From contig CAISQQ010000525.1 in NCBI GenBank assembly GCA_903887655.1, forward strand, positions 1 to 5,876: 5,876 bases of DNA. The letters run 5' to 3'. Position numbers and translations under genes: made by a program. Below the pieces are notes generated by a model. That model had not been told where the DNA came from. It saw only the letters and a list, made by a program, of their open reading frames with translations, and made no database searches. The stretch is from an uncultured Burkholderiales bacterium (GTDB taxonomy: Bacteria; Pseudomonadota; Gammaproteobacteria; Burkholderiales; Burkholderiaceae_C). Below, piece by piece: positions 1 to 5,876 of this stretch. Numbering within the stretch: the first letter of the stretch is position 1; the number at the start of each line of letters is the position of its first letter.

Positions 1-1
1 A

Positions 2-1057
2 GCAAGGCCAGCGGGCAGCAGTTTCGTCTTTGCTATCCAAGGCGACTCGCATCCAGAGCGCAATAAAAACCAATTTGACCCCAATTTATACATCCGCACG
101 CTCACCACAGCGGCCAATGATCATCCTGATTTTTACATGACGCTTGGAGACGACTTCAGTGTCGACACCCTCAACGCCGCGAGCGTGAACCAAGCGGCTG
201 TGGCTGCCCGCTACACCCTCCAGAGGCCTTTTTTGGGGATCATTGGCGCTTCAGCCCCCGTTTTTCTCACCAATGGCAACCATGAGCAAGCGGCGCGTTA
301 CCTTCTGGATGGCACCCCCAACAATGTGGCGGTGTGGGCCCAAAATGCGCGCAACACCTACTACGCACAACCTTCGAGCGATTCGTTTTATTCGGGCAAC
401 CAGGAGCAAGTTCCTTATATTGGGCTCTTGAGAAACTACTTCTCGTGGACGTGGGGGGACGCTCTATTTTGTGTCATCGATCCTTATTGGGCATCCCCGG
501 TTGCCGTCGATACCGTCTTTGGCGGTGGCAGTAAACGCAGTGGGATGTGGGATGTCACCCATGGCCTCGATCAATACCTATGGCTCAAAAATACACTCGA
601 GCAAAGCAAAGCCAAATACAAGTTCATTTTTGCGCACCACATCATGGGCACCGGGCGAGGCGGCATTGACATTGCGAACCTTTGGGAGTGGGGAGGCAGT
701 GACAACACCGGCGCCTATCTTTTTACCCAACAACGCCCAGGTTGGGCCTATCCCATTCACAATTTGTTGGTCAAGAACAAGGTGAGTATTTTCTTCCAGG
801 GCCATGATCACGTGTGGGTCCATCAGTCCCTCGATGGGGTGACCTACCAGACGGTCTCCGAGCCCGCAGATCCCTTTTATGCCTTGTATTATTCCGAAAA
901 CTATGTCACAGGAGAGCGTTTCCCCAACTCAGGCTACACCCGAGTGAGTGTTTCACCTGAAAAGGTGAAGGTGGAGTATGTGAGAACTTACCTGCCCGCA
1001 GACGAGGGCCCAGGAAAGGTGAGTGGGCAAGCTGTTTTTGCGTACACGATCCCTTGA
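2..1057 (+). CDS. Calcineurin-like metallophosphoesterase, 5'-truncated
   Basis: This is the C-terminal 351 codons of a metal-dependent phosphoesterase; the reading frame is open to the left edge, so the true start and any signal peptide lie outside the window. Counting from the first complete codon, the family's metal-site blocks appear in order: GDSH (D15, H17), LGDD (D50), GNHE (N93, H94), AHH (H212/H213) and GHDH (H268, H270). In this superfamily these residues bind two metal ions that activate water to hydrolyse a phosphomono- or phosphodiester. The long insert between GNHE and AHH is rich in Tyr, Trp, Asn and Ser, and the chain ends in a probable beta-strand tail after GHDH. Both traits resemble exported purple-acid-phosphatase-like members, but export is inferred. 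The substrate cannot be deduced. The stop TGA is followed 32 bp later by the polysaccharide lyase gene, so the two are probably cotranscribed. The family call is firm; the specific function is unknown. Confidence 0.9.
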   Translation, partial: ARPAGSSFVFAIQGDSHPERNKNQFDPNLYIRTLTTAANDHPDFYMTLGDDFSVDTLNAASVNQAAVAARYTLQRPFLGIIGASAPVFLTNGNHEQAARYLLDGTPNNVAVWAQNARNTYYAQPSSDSFYSGNQEQVPYIGLLRNYFSWTWGDALFCVIDPYWASPVAVDTVFGGGSKRSGMWDVTHGLDQYLWLKNTLEQSKAKYKFIFAHHIMGTGRGGIDIANLWEWGGSDNTGAYLFTQQRPGWAYPIHNLLVKNKVSIFFQGHDHVWVHQSLDGVTYQTVSEPADPFYALYYSENYVTGERFPNSGYTRVSVSPEKVKVEYVRTYLPADEGPGKVSGQAVFAYTIP

Positions 1058-1079
1058 GTCATTGCAGTCGATGGCCGAA

Positions 1080-1084
1080 GAGGG
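1080..1084 (+). promoter_or_regulatory. Ribosome binding site of the PL6 lyase gene
   Basis: GAGGG lies 5 nt before the ATG at 1090. It fixes the start of the lyase there rather than at the in-frame TTG at 1054, which overlaps the end of the upstream gene and would put a charged, non-signal stretch before the signal peptide. Confidence 0.7.
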
Positions 1085-1089
1085 ATGGA

Positions 1090-2487
1090 ATGAATCCGTT
1101 TGTGCTCAAGTTCTTGTTACTGTCATGCCTAGGACTCTCACTGGGCTGCATGGGGGAGACCTATACCGTGAGCGACCGCACGCAATTGGCGGCCTTGGAC
1201 AGGGCGCAGCCAGGCGATGTTTTTTTGTTAAAGAGTGGCGTTTGGAAGGACGTGCATTTCAACATCAACCACGGCGGAACTGCATCTCAAATCGTCACCC
1301 TCAAAGCCGAGCGACCAGGTCAGGTGATGCTGACGGGCTCGTCCTTTTTGGCGATCAATGCGCCTTATGTCTCGGTTGAGGGATTCTTGTTCAAAGACGG
1401 CTCGATCAACAAAGGGGCCGTGATTGCGATGAATTCTGACCATGCAGTGGTCAGTCAAATGGCGGTGATCGACTACAACCCCCAAGGGATGAGCACCCAA
1501 TACCCTTGGGTTGTGTTCAATGGGTCCTACAACCAGTTGAGCAGCAGCTACTTCAAAGGCAAAAGTAACGCGGGTGCCGTGGTCATCAACGCAGAGTTCA
1601 ATAGTCGCCACAACACCTTGACAAACTCTTTCTTCCAAGACATGCCGCTCAAGGCGCATTCCAATGGGCGTGAAATCATCAAAATTTTAGGTGGTGGACA
1701 TGTGGATGCACAGTCTCCCGATGGTGCCTATTTCACCTTGGAGGGCAATTTGTTTGATCATGCCGATGGTGAGGGTGTTGAGATCATTTCAATCAAATCC
1801 AATCACAATTGGATTCAAAACAACACGATTGTGCAGTCTGTGGGAAGCTTGAATGTTCGAAGAGGCAGTGACAATAGTGTTAAAAACAATGTCATTCTTT
1901 GTCAAGACCGAAAGGACGCTCAGGGCATTCGAATGTCAGGCGCACGCAATTGGATTGAGGCCAATTACGTTTCACATTGCGAGTATGGTGTAACGCTCTC
2001 CAGTGGCGAATATTGGGAGCAGGCCCTCACACCGCACTACAAAATCAACGACCGAGGCAATACTGCACCCAACAAGGCTCGCTACCCACAAAACCAATGG
2101 GTGACCATCTTCAACAATGTGTTGGTCTCCAACAAGGGGGCCGATCTGGACGTGGGGTCTCGAGAATACAAAAAGCACTGGCCAGCGCATCAAAACGTCT
2201 TGATCCCAGAGTCTTGCACGGTTTCACACAACACGGTTTATCGCCCTCAAGGCGGTGCTTCGGTCATTGGCGTGAGCGTAGACACTCAAGCACCACTTGA
2301 TCAGCTCCATTTCGAGCCCAATGTGTTTGAGGGCAATGTGCTCTTGGGTGGGCGCAATACCTTGGCTTCGATGACTGGGTTTGAAGAAAGACCCTTTCCA
2401 AAAGACTGGCTCGAACACGAGGTTTTGAACGGATTCAAGCCCTTGAAGGCCAGTGATGTGGGTCCCGATTGGCTCAACCGCCAGTAG
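1090..2487 (+). CDS. Polysaccharide lyase family 6 (alginate lyase / chondroitinase B-like)
   Basis: A 465-residue protein predicted to cleave uronic-acid polysaccharides by beta-elimination. Residues 1-22 look like a Sec signal peptide (MNPFVLK, then a Leu-rich core, LSLGCMG). C20 could be lipidated, but the lipobox is not canonical. The body consists of Asn-rich parallel beta-helix turns. Recognisable PL6 blocks are NGREIIKI (N192, E195), DGEGVEIISIKS (E228, E231, K236), GSLNVRRG (R257) and GIRMSGARNWIEANYV. K236 and R257 match the catalytic Lys250/Arg271 pair of Pedobacter chondroitinase B as I recall it, with the same 21-residue spacing. E231 matches calcium ligand Glu245 and N192 probably matches Asn213. 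The position of Glu243 is glycine here, with a Glu one residue earlier. There is one catalytic domain and no second C-terminal helix domain. Alginate and dermatan substrates cannot be told apart from sequence; alginate is the commoner activity in the family. The gene sits 32 bp after the metallophosphoesterase and contains a locally AT-rich core (about 41% GC at 1801-1920). Confidence 0.88.
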   Translation: MNPFVLKFLLLSCLGLSLGCMGETYTVSDRTQLAALDRAQPGDVFLLKSGVWKDVHFNINHGGTASQIVTLKAERPGQVMLTGSSFLAINAPYVSVEGFLFKDGSINKGAVIAMNSDHAVVSQMAVIDYNPQGMSTQYPWVVFNGSYNQLSSSYFKGKSNAGAVVINAEFNSRHNTLTNSFFQDMPLKAHSNGREIIKILGGGHVDAQSPDGAYFTLEGNLFDHADGEGVEIISIKSNHNWIQNNTIVQSVGSLNVRRGSDNSVKNNVILCQDRKDAQGIRMSGARNWIEANYVSHCEYGVTLSSGEYWEQALTPHYKINDRGNTAPNKARYPQNQWVTIFNNVLVSNKGADLDVGSREYKKHWPAHQNVLIPESCTVSHNTVYRPQGGASVIGVSVDTQAPLDQLHFEPNVFEGNVLLGGRNTLASMTGFEERPFPKDWLEHEVLNGFKPLKASDVGPDWLNRQ

Positions 2488-2526
2488 CCCCTGAAGTGCA
2501 ATGGCCCAAAACACAGCATGACAGAA

Positions 2527-2547
2527 CCGAGCGCACTGCCCGAGCGC
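2527..2547. repeat. Pair of 8-bp direct repeats, CCGAGCGC
   Basis: CCGAGCGC occurs at 2527-2534 and again at 2540-2547, a 13-bp period. It could be a pair of regulator half-sites or chance; it lies about 90 bp upstream of the candidate -35 box. Confidence 0.35.
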
Positions 2548-2638
2548 CTCATGAACCCCTGAAAAAACCCTCATGCACAACAAGGTTGCGTTCAATCTGC
2601 ATGGGTATCGATGAGCTCTGCAATCATGGATTTGCCCT

Positions 2639-2668
2639 AGGACAATCCGACAAAGATAGGGCGATAAT
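2639..2668 (+). promoter_or_regulatory. Possible sigma-70 promoter for the chromate transporter pair
   Basis: AGGACA (2639-2644, four of six matches to TTGACA) and GATAAT (2663-2668, five of six matches to TATAAT) are separated by 18 bp. The predicted transcription start near 2675 would leave a leader of about 20 nt before the ATG at 2696, or about 90 nt before the ATG at 2765. The match is by eye only. Confidence 0.35.
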
Positions 2669-2695
2669 GAGACGAATGACCACCCTCGAGAATCC

Positions 2696-3286
2696 ATGAA
2701 CCCGTCCCCAGAGCACCCTCATCAACCCGCCTCAAACTGTTCCTCACCGAGGCCTGAGGTGTCCATGTGGAATATGTTCACGGGTTATGTGCTCGTGGGG
2801 CTGTTTGGTTTTGGTGGCATTGCTGCTTCCATGTACTACATTGCCGTTGAAAAAAGGGCCTGGATCACCCCACAGGAGTACACCTCCACCTTGGCTTTGG
2901 GGCAAGTTCTTCCGGGGCCGGGGTTGATGAACACCTGCATCATTGTGGCGGATAAATTCCATGGCCTGAGGGGCGTGCTTTTGGCACTGATGGGTTTACT
3001 GTCGTTTCCGCTGTTGATTTTGTTGGGTGTGGTGTCGGTTTACGACCATTATGCAGAGCTGCCCGCGGTTCAACACGCCACTTATGCTGCAGCGGCGGCT
3101 TCGGTGGGATTGATTTTTGGCACTGGGCTCAAGCTTGCCAAAGTGATCATCAAAAGCAAGTCGGCTTTCGTTTTCATGGTCTGCGCCTTTGTGGCCATTG
3201 CAATTTTCAAGTTGCCCTTGTTTGAGACCATGTTGGTGTTGGCAGCCATTTCTATTTTGGTGGGCTATCGTGAGGGCACCTCATGA
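2696..3286 (+). CDS. Short-chain CHR-family chromate transporter, first half
   Basis: A 196-residue inner-membrane protein with a single chromate-transport domain, predicted to form one half of a two-subunit anion transporter. Characterised relatives export chromate, probably coupled to another ion; the actual substrate here is untested. Counting from the internal Met at 2765, the family blocks are FGG (16-18) in the first membrane segment, EKRAWI (29-34), and LGQVLPGPG (45-53). Several hydrophobic segments follow, the last ending in ILVGYREGTS. The start is ambiguous. ATG 2696 adds a 23-residue Pro/Ser-rich hydrophilic tail but has a poor ribosome site. ATG 2765 begins just before the conserved WNMF and has GAGG 5 nt upstream. 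I keep the longer form because Pro/Ser tails ahead of this domain are common in related proteins, as I recall. The stop overlaps the next start as ATGA, indicating translational coupling. FGG is followed by Ile instead of the usual Pro. Confidence 0.88.
   Translation: MNPSPEHPHQPASNCSSPRPEVSMWNMFTGYVLVGLFGFGGIAASMYYIAVEKRAWITPQEYTSTLALGQVLPGPGLMNTCIIVADKFHGLRGVLLALMGLLSFPLLILLGVVSVYDHYAELPAVQHATYAAAAASVGLIFGTGLKLAKVIIKSKSAFVFMVCAFVAIAIFKLPLFETMLVLAAISILVGYREGTS
2756..2759 (+). promoter_or_regulatory. Alternative ribosome binding site supporting a start at 2765
   Basis: GAGG lies 5 nt before the in-frame ATG at 2765. It is clearly better than anything before the ATG at 2696, where only GAG (2688-2690) is seen. 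If used, it gives a 173-residue protein starting MWNMFTGY, at the edge of the conserved domain. Confidence 0.45.
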
Positions 3287-3822
3287 GCTGGGATGTCCTT
3301 TTATTGATGGCGCACAATTTCGCCAAAATTGCCATCGTCTCTGTCGGTGGGATTTCTGTCATGATCCCCGAGATCCACCGTCAGGTGGTGGAGGTGGACG
3401 CTTGGATGACCAACGCGCAGTTTGCCTCCGCCTTTGCTTTGTCGCAAGTCGCGCCTGGCCCCAATATTTTGCTCATGAGCTTGGTTGGATGGCGGGTGGC
3501 TGGGTTTGCTGGCATGGCCGTGGCGACAGCAGCAACGATCATTCCCACCAGCATCCTGAGTGTGTTGGCCAGTCGGCTTGAAAGTCAATTGACCCATGCC
3601 AAATGGTACTCCGTGACTCGCAAAAGTTTACCGCCTTTGATCGTGGGTCTTATTTTTTCCAGTGGCATCGTGACGGCCAAAGCCACTGGGTTGGACACAT
3701 TGGGACTCATCATCGTGGCTTGTGTGGCCATTTACTTCTATTTTTACAAGAGCAACCCCTTGATCTTGATCTCGGTGTCCATTGTGGTGGGCGTCATCGC
3801 GGGTGAATTGGGTTGGATTTGA
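3283..3822 (+). CDS. Short-chain CHR-family chromate transporter, second half
   Basis: A 179-residue membrane protein that is the partner of the gene before it. It repeats the same domain plan: SVGGISVMIPEI (GG at 22-23), VEVDAW (36-41), LSQVAPGPN (53-61, containing the family PGP signature) and then GWRVAGFAG. About five further hydrophobic stretches end in GELGWI. In the CHR family, long proteins carry two homologous domains in one chain, while short-chain members come as adjacent gene pairs whose products are thought to insert with opposite topology and work together. The 4-bp overlap with the upstream gene fits equal production of the two subunits. No ChrB-type regulator or other metal-resistance gene lies within the window, so a role in chromate resistance rather than another oxyanion is unproven. 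Family assignment is firm. Confidence 0.9.
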   Translation: MSWDVLLLMAHNFAKIAIVSVGGISVMIPEIHRQVVEVDAWMTNAQFASAFALSQVAPGPNILLMSLVGWRVAGFAGMAVATAATIIPTSILSVLASRLESQLTHAKWYSVTRKSLPPLIVGLIFSSGIVTAKATGLDTLGLIIVACVAIYFYFYKSNPLILISVSIVVGVIAGELGWI

Positions 3823-3892
3823 TTGGATTGGTGAATCAGTGAGTGTCCAAGTTCAAGGGTCAGGGCGTTGTGCAGAACATTTTTTGGATGGC

Positions 3893-3920
3893 TTGAAATT
3901 GGTTATGCTATTGGTATGGG
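3893..3920 (+). promoter_or_regulatory. Weak promoter candidate for the Bug-CoA-transferase pair
   Basis: TTGAAA (3893-3898, five of six matches to the -35 consensus) is followed after 16 bp by TATGGG (3915-3920), which matches only three of six -10 positions but has TGG immediately upstream, resembling an extended -10 element. This would give a leader of about 150 nt. It is a match by eye and could be chance. Confidence 0.22.
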
Positions 3921-4069
3921 CAACGCTGAATGCTTTGCGCCTTGGATTGAGTTGGTGGCCGAGCGAACGCCATGTGCGAGGGTTCTGCAAGCCCGATGAT
4001 TTGGCGCTCAAAGCCATGGAAGGTTTCTCGCTTGCCCAGCGTGCGAATCATGAAGATCAATTTGTCAAT

Positions 4070-4074
4070 GGAGG
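4070..4074 (+). promoter_or_regulatory. Ribosome binding site of the Bug receptor gene
   Basis: GGAGG lies 4 nt before the ATG at 4079. It selects this start over the longer in-frame extension back to 3782, and places the signal peptide at the N-terminus as the family requires. Confidence 0.75.
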
Positions 4075-4078
4075 TCAG

Positions 4079-5059
4079 ATGCGTTTTTATCAAAAATTAC
4101 CAGTCTTCAAGCTCTTGCTCTCCTTGTGTTGCACCTTGCCGTGTCATGGTGCCTTGTGGGCGCAAGCCTCCAGTTACCCCAATAAACCGGTCAAATTCAT
4201 TGTGGCATTCCCCGCTGGAAGTGCAACAGATCATGTTGCGCGTTTGGTCGCCAACCAAATGACCAAACAAACCGGCCAGCCCATTGTGGTCGACAACCGA
4301 GGCGGTGCCAATGGTTTCATCGCCTGTGAAATGGTGGCCAAGGCTGCGCCCGACGGCTACACGGTGCTCTTGACCACGGGCACCACCCATTCGGCCAATC
4401 CGAGTCTTTTTAAAAGTCTACCCTATGACCCTGTGAACGACTTTGTGCCCGTAACGCCTCTTCACTTTAACGTTTTCATTTTTGTGACGAGTCCCAATTT
4501 CCCAGCCAATTCCGTCCAAGAGTTCGTCAAAATGGCCAAAGCCAATCCGGACAAATACACCTTCGCCAGTGCCAATGCACCCAGCCGAATCGGTGGCGAG
4601 ATGTTCCAGATGATGTCGAGCACCAAGTTGGTTCATGTCCCCTACAAAGGAGCCCCACAGGCCTTGACCGACATCATGGGCGGCCAAGTGAGTGTGGGCT
4701 GGAGCGATTTGAGCACGGCGGTTCCCTTGGTCAAAGCCGGTAAATTGAAAGCCTTGGCGTTCACAGGCAGCGAAAGACTGGGCATCATGCCGCAACTGCC
4801 CACCATGAAAGAGCAAGGTTTTCCGGACTATCAGTTGTCCAATTGGGTGGGGGCGTATTTGCCAGCCAAGACCCCGATGGAGATTGTGAACAAATTGAAT
4901 GCTTTGATGCACGCCGCGGTCAATGCGGATCGCGGCTCTCAGGAGGCCAGCGGTGGTCAGGTGTTGTTGCAAAGCTCAGAAGAGTTTGCCAAATTGCAAG
5001 CCAGTGATGCCGCCATGTGGTCGCGTGTCACGAAAGCGGCTGGAATGGAGATGGAGTAA
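4079..5059 (+). CDS. Bug/TctC-family periplasmic tripartite tricarboxylate transporter receptor
   Basis: A 326-residue periplasmic solute-binding protein, the usual length for the Bug family. Residues 1-30 are a Sec signal peptide (MRFYQKLPVFK, hydrophobic core, ALWAQA, cleavage probably after A30). The mature protein starts with the family pattern PVKFIVAFPAGSATD (37-51), where the loop and D51 belong to the ligand pocket. It continues with GQPIVVDNRGGANG (66-79), PDGYT (91-95), SLPYDPVNDF (113-122) and VPYKGAPQALTDIMGG (187-202). Family members bind carboxylates, aromatic acids or amides and, in the classical system, hand them to the TctA/TctB permease. No permease gene is present here, which is common for the many orphan Bug genes of Burkholderiales. 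The stop TAA is 2 bp before the CoA-transferase start, whose ribosome site lies in this gene's last codons, so they form an operon. The ligand cannot be predicted. Confidence 0.94.
   Translation: MRFYQKLPVFKLLLSLCCTLPCHGALWAQASSYPNKPVKFIVAFPAGSATDHVARLVANQMTKQTGQPIVVDNRGGANGFIACEMVAKAAPDGYTVLLTTGTTHSANPSLFKSLPYDPVNDFVPVTPLHFNVFIFVTSPNFPANSVQEFVKMAKANPDKYTFASANAPSRIGGEMFQMMSSTKLVHVPYKGAPQALTDIMGGQVSVGWSDLSTAVPLVKAGKLKALAFTGSERLGIMPQLPTMKEQGFPDYQLSNWVGAYLPAKTPMEIVNKLNALMHAAVNADRGSQEASGGQVLLQSSEEFAKLQASDAAMWSRVTKAAGMEME
5053..5056 (+). promoter_or_regulatory. Ribosome binding site of the CoA-transferase gene
   Basis: GGAG sits inside the last codons of the receptor gene, 5 nt before the ATG at 5062. 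The receptor's stop codon lies between site and start, an arrangement that favours translational coupling. Confidence 0.65.
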
Positions 5060-5061
5060 AA

Positions 5062-5876
5062 ATGTCCAAGGGTATGTTGTCGGGTGTTCGGGTACTGGAT
5101 TTGACTTCGGTGGTGATTGGGCCACTGTGCACGCAAATATTGGGGGACCATGGGGCTGAGGTGATCAAAGTGGAGAGTCCCGCGGGGGACGTTGGCCGTC
5201 ACCTTGGAGGACGGGGAAAAACCCCAGGGATGGCCCCCAAATTTCTGCACTTGAATCGCAACAAACGCTCGATTTGTTTGGACATCAAGCACCCCAGTGG
5301 CTACAAGGCCTTGGTGGAGATGATCAAAACCGCGGACATCATGACTTGGAATGTGCGGCCCAAATCCATGGAGCGCATGAAGCTGAGTTACGACGAGGTC
5401 AAGGCCATCAACCCCAAGATCATTTACTGTGGCATGTTTGGTTTTGGGCAAAATGGACGCTATGCGGGCATTCCCGCCTACGACCCAATCATCCAAGGCT
5501 CGAGTGGTGTTGCCGGCTTGTATGCCAAGGCGTTTGGTGAGCCGCGCTACTTGCCCTATGTGCTTGCCGACAGAACTGGGGGGTTGATTGCGGTGCAAAT
5601 GATTGCCATGGCGCTTTTTCACCGAGAGAGAACAGGCGAGGGGCAAAGCATCGAAATCCCCATGTTTGAGAACATGGCGACCCAAGTTCTCACCGAGCAT
5701 TTGTACAACCAGACCTACATTCCACCCCTGGGCGAGATGGGGGATCCGCGACTGGTCAACGAGTTTTATGCGCCTTCACAGACGCTTGACGGCTACCTGA
5801 GCATCTCGGCCAACACCAACCCGCAAGTTTTTCCGCTCTTTGAGGCCATGGGCCTTGCGCACTTGAAGGACGATGA
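5062..5876 (+). CDS. CaiB/BaiF-type class III CoA-transferase, 3'-truncated
   Basis: The first 271 codons of a cytoplasmic CoA-transferase of roughly 400 residues; the frame is open at the window end. Family III enzymes move coenzyme A from an acyl-CoA donor to a carboxylic acid. Visible family blocks are LSGVRVLDLTSVVIGPLCTQ (6-25), LGDHGAEVIKVESPAGD (28-44), FLHLNRNKRSICLDIKHPSG (61-80), NVRPKSMERMKL (97-108), NPKIIYCGMFGFGQNG (117-132), AYDPIIQGSSGVAGL (139-153) and VLADRTGG (167-174). D170 in the last block is the expected catalytic aspartate, equivalent to Asp169 of formyl-CoA transferase and CaiB as I recall. GEGQSIEIPMFE (192-203) is the usual segment after it. The gene starts 2 bp after the Bug receptor, suggesting that the receptor's ligand or a product of it is activated here. 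The substrate is unknown: succinyl-CoA to a dicarboxylate or hydroxy acid is typical, but related enzymes act as racemases. Confidence 0.93.
   Translation, partial: MSKGMLSGVRVLDLTSVVIGPLCTQILGDHGAEVIKVESPAGDVGRHLGGRGKTPGMAPKFLHLNRNKRSICLDIKHPSGYKALVEMIKTADIMTWNVRPKSMERMKLSYDEVKAINPKIIYCGMFGFGQNGRYAGIPAYDPIIQGSSGVAGLYAKAFGEPRYLPYVLADRTGGLIAVQMIAMALFHRERTGEGQSIEIPMFENMATQVLTEHLYNQTYIPPLGEMGDPRLVNEFYAPSQTLDGYLSISANTNPQVFPLFEAMGLAHLKDD

Larger units (their letters stand above)
2488..2695. other. Intergenic spacer between lyase and chromate transporter genes
   Basis: A 208-bp gap with no convincing gene. I see no GC-rich hairpin followed by a T-run, so no intrinsic terminator for the lyase is apparent. 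It holds an exact 8-bp direct repeat CCGAGCGC (2527-2534 and 2540-2547), a 7-bp direct repeat CCTCATG (2547-2553 and 2569-2575), a weak imperfect inverted repeat GGATTTG/CAATCC around CCTAGG near 2629-2648, and a possible promoter at its right end. Confidence 0.6.
3823..4078. other. Intergenic spacer before the Bug receptor gene
   Basis: A 256-bp gap. No intrinsic terminator is visible for the transporter pair. The first bases hold an imperfect repeat of GATTGG (3823-3835). The reading frame of the downstream receptor is open throughout, back to 3782, but the translated stretch shows no family I recognise. A weak promoter candidate lies near 3893-3920. Confidence 0.5.

Noticed and set aside
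1054..1089. In-frame extension of the PL6 lyase to the TTG at 1054
   Set aside because: It overlaps the upstream stop, lacks a ribosome site and puts a charged stretch before a clear signal peptide; ATG 1090 has GAGGG in front.
2549..2575. Possible hairpin with A-run (TCATGA ... GAAAAAACCCTCATG) as a lyase terminator
   Set aside because: The arms are mainly direct repeats, the possible stem is only 5 bp and AT-rich, and no T-run follows it on the + strand.
2224..2697. 157-codon frame on the minus strand spanning the end of the lyase and the spacer
   Set aside because: No family features, and mostly antisense to the lyase; its extension into the spacer looks like chance.
2469..2699. 76-codon + strand frame over the spacer
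   Set aside because: Overlaps the lyase end, has no ribosome site or domain, and its composition is not protein-like.
3782..4078. Extension of the Bug receptor to 3782 (425 residues)
   Set aside because: It would overlap the transporter gene and bury the signal peptide; ATG 4079 has GGAGG and gives the usual family length.
3908..4093. 61-codon frame on the minus strand in the spacer before the Bug gene
   Set aside because: No ribosome site or recognisable family; it overlaps the Bug ribosome site and start.
4418..4972. 184-codon frame on the minus strand
   Set aside because: Shadow of the Bug gene, with low-complexity His/Gln/Gly-rich content typical of antisense frames.
4957..5700. 247-codon frame on the minus strand
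   Set aside because: It lies opposite the CoA-transferase, whose family motifs run through the entire region, and shows no recognisable domain.

Overview
The window carries six protein genes, all on the + strand, and no RNA gene, insertion sequence or CRISPR array that I can see. The combination of a TctC/Bug-type solute-binding receptor followed at once by a CaiB/BaiF CoA-transferase, plus a split chromate transporter, is typical of betaproteobacteria of the order Burkholderiales. Moderate base composition would fit a freshwater Comamonadaceae-like lineage, but that placement is inference from gene content only.

Region 1 (1-2487): the 3' part of a calcineurin-like metallophosphoesterase (N-terminus cut by the window edge) is followed after 32 bp by a complete, probably exported polysaccharide lyase of family PL6 (alginate lyase/chondroitinase B type). 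The two are likely cotranscribed and may both act outside the cytoplasm on polymeric or phosphorylated substrates. The lyase has a locally AT-rich core and may have been acquired by transfer.

Region 2 (2488-3822): after a 208-bp spacer with a possible promoter, two short genes overlapping by 4 bp (ATGA) encode the two halves of a CHR-family (chromate ion transporter) protein. This is the short-chain, paired form, and the two halves presumably work together in the inner membrane.

Region 3 (3823-5876): after a 256-bp spacer, a Bug-family periplasmic binding protein with a signal peptide is followed, 2 bp after its stop codon, by a class III CoA-transferase running off the window end. Together they suggest uptake of a carboxylate and its activation as a CoA thioester, but neither the substrate nor the membrane permease can be read from this window.

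I found no convincing previously undescribed system. The most interesting items are the shifted calcium-site glutamate in the PL6 lyase, its pairing with a metallophosphoesterase, and signs that the lyase may be foreign.
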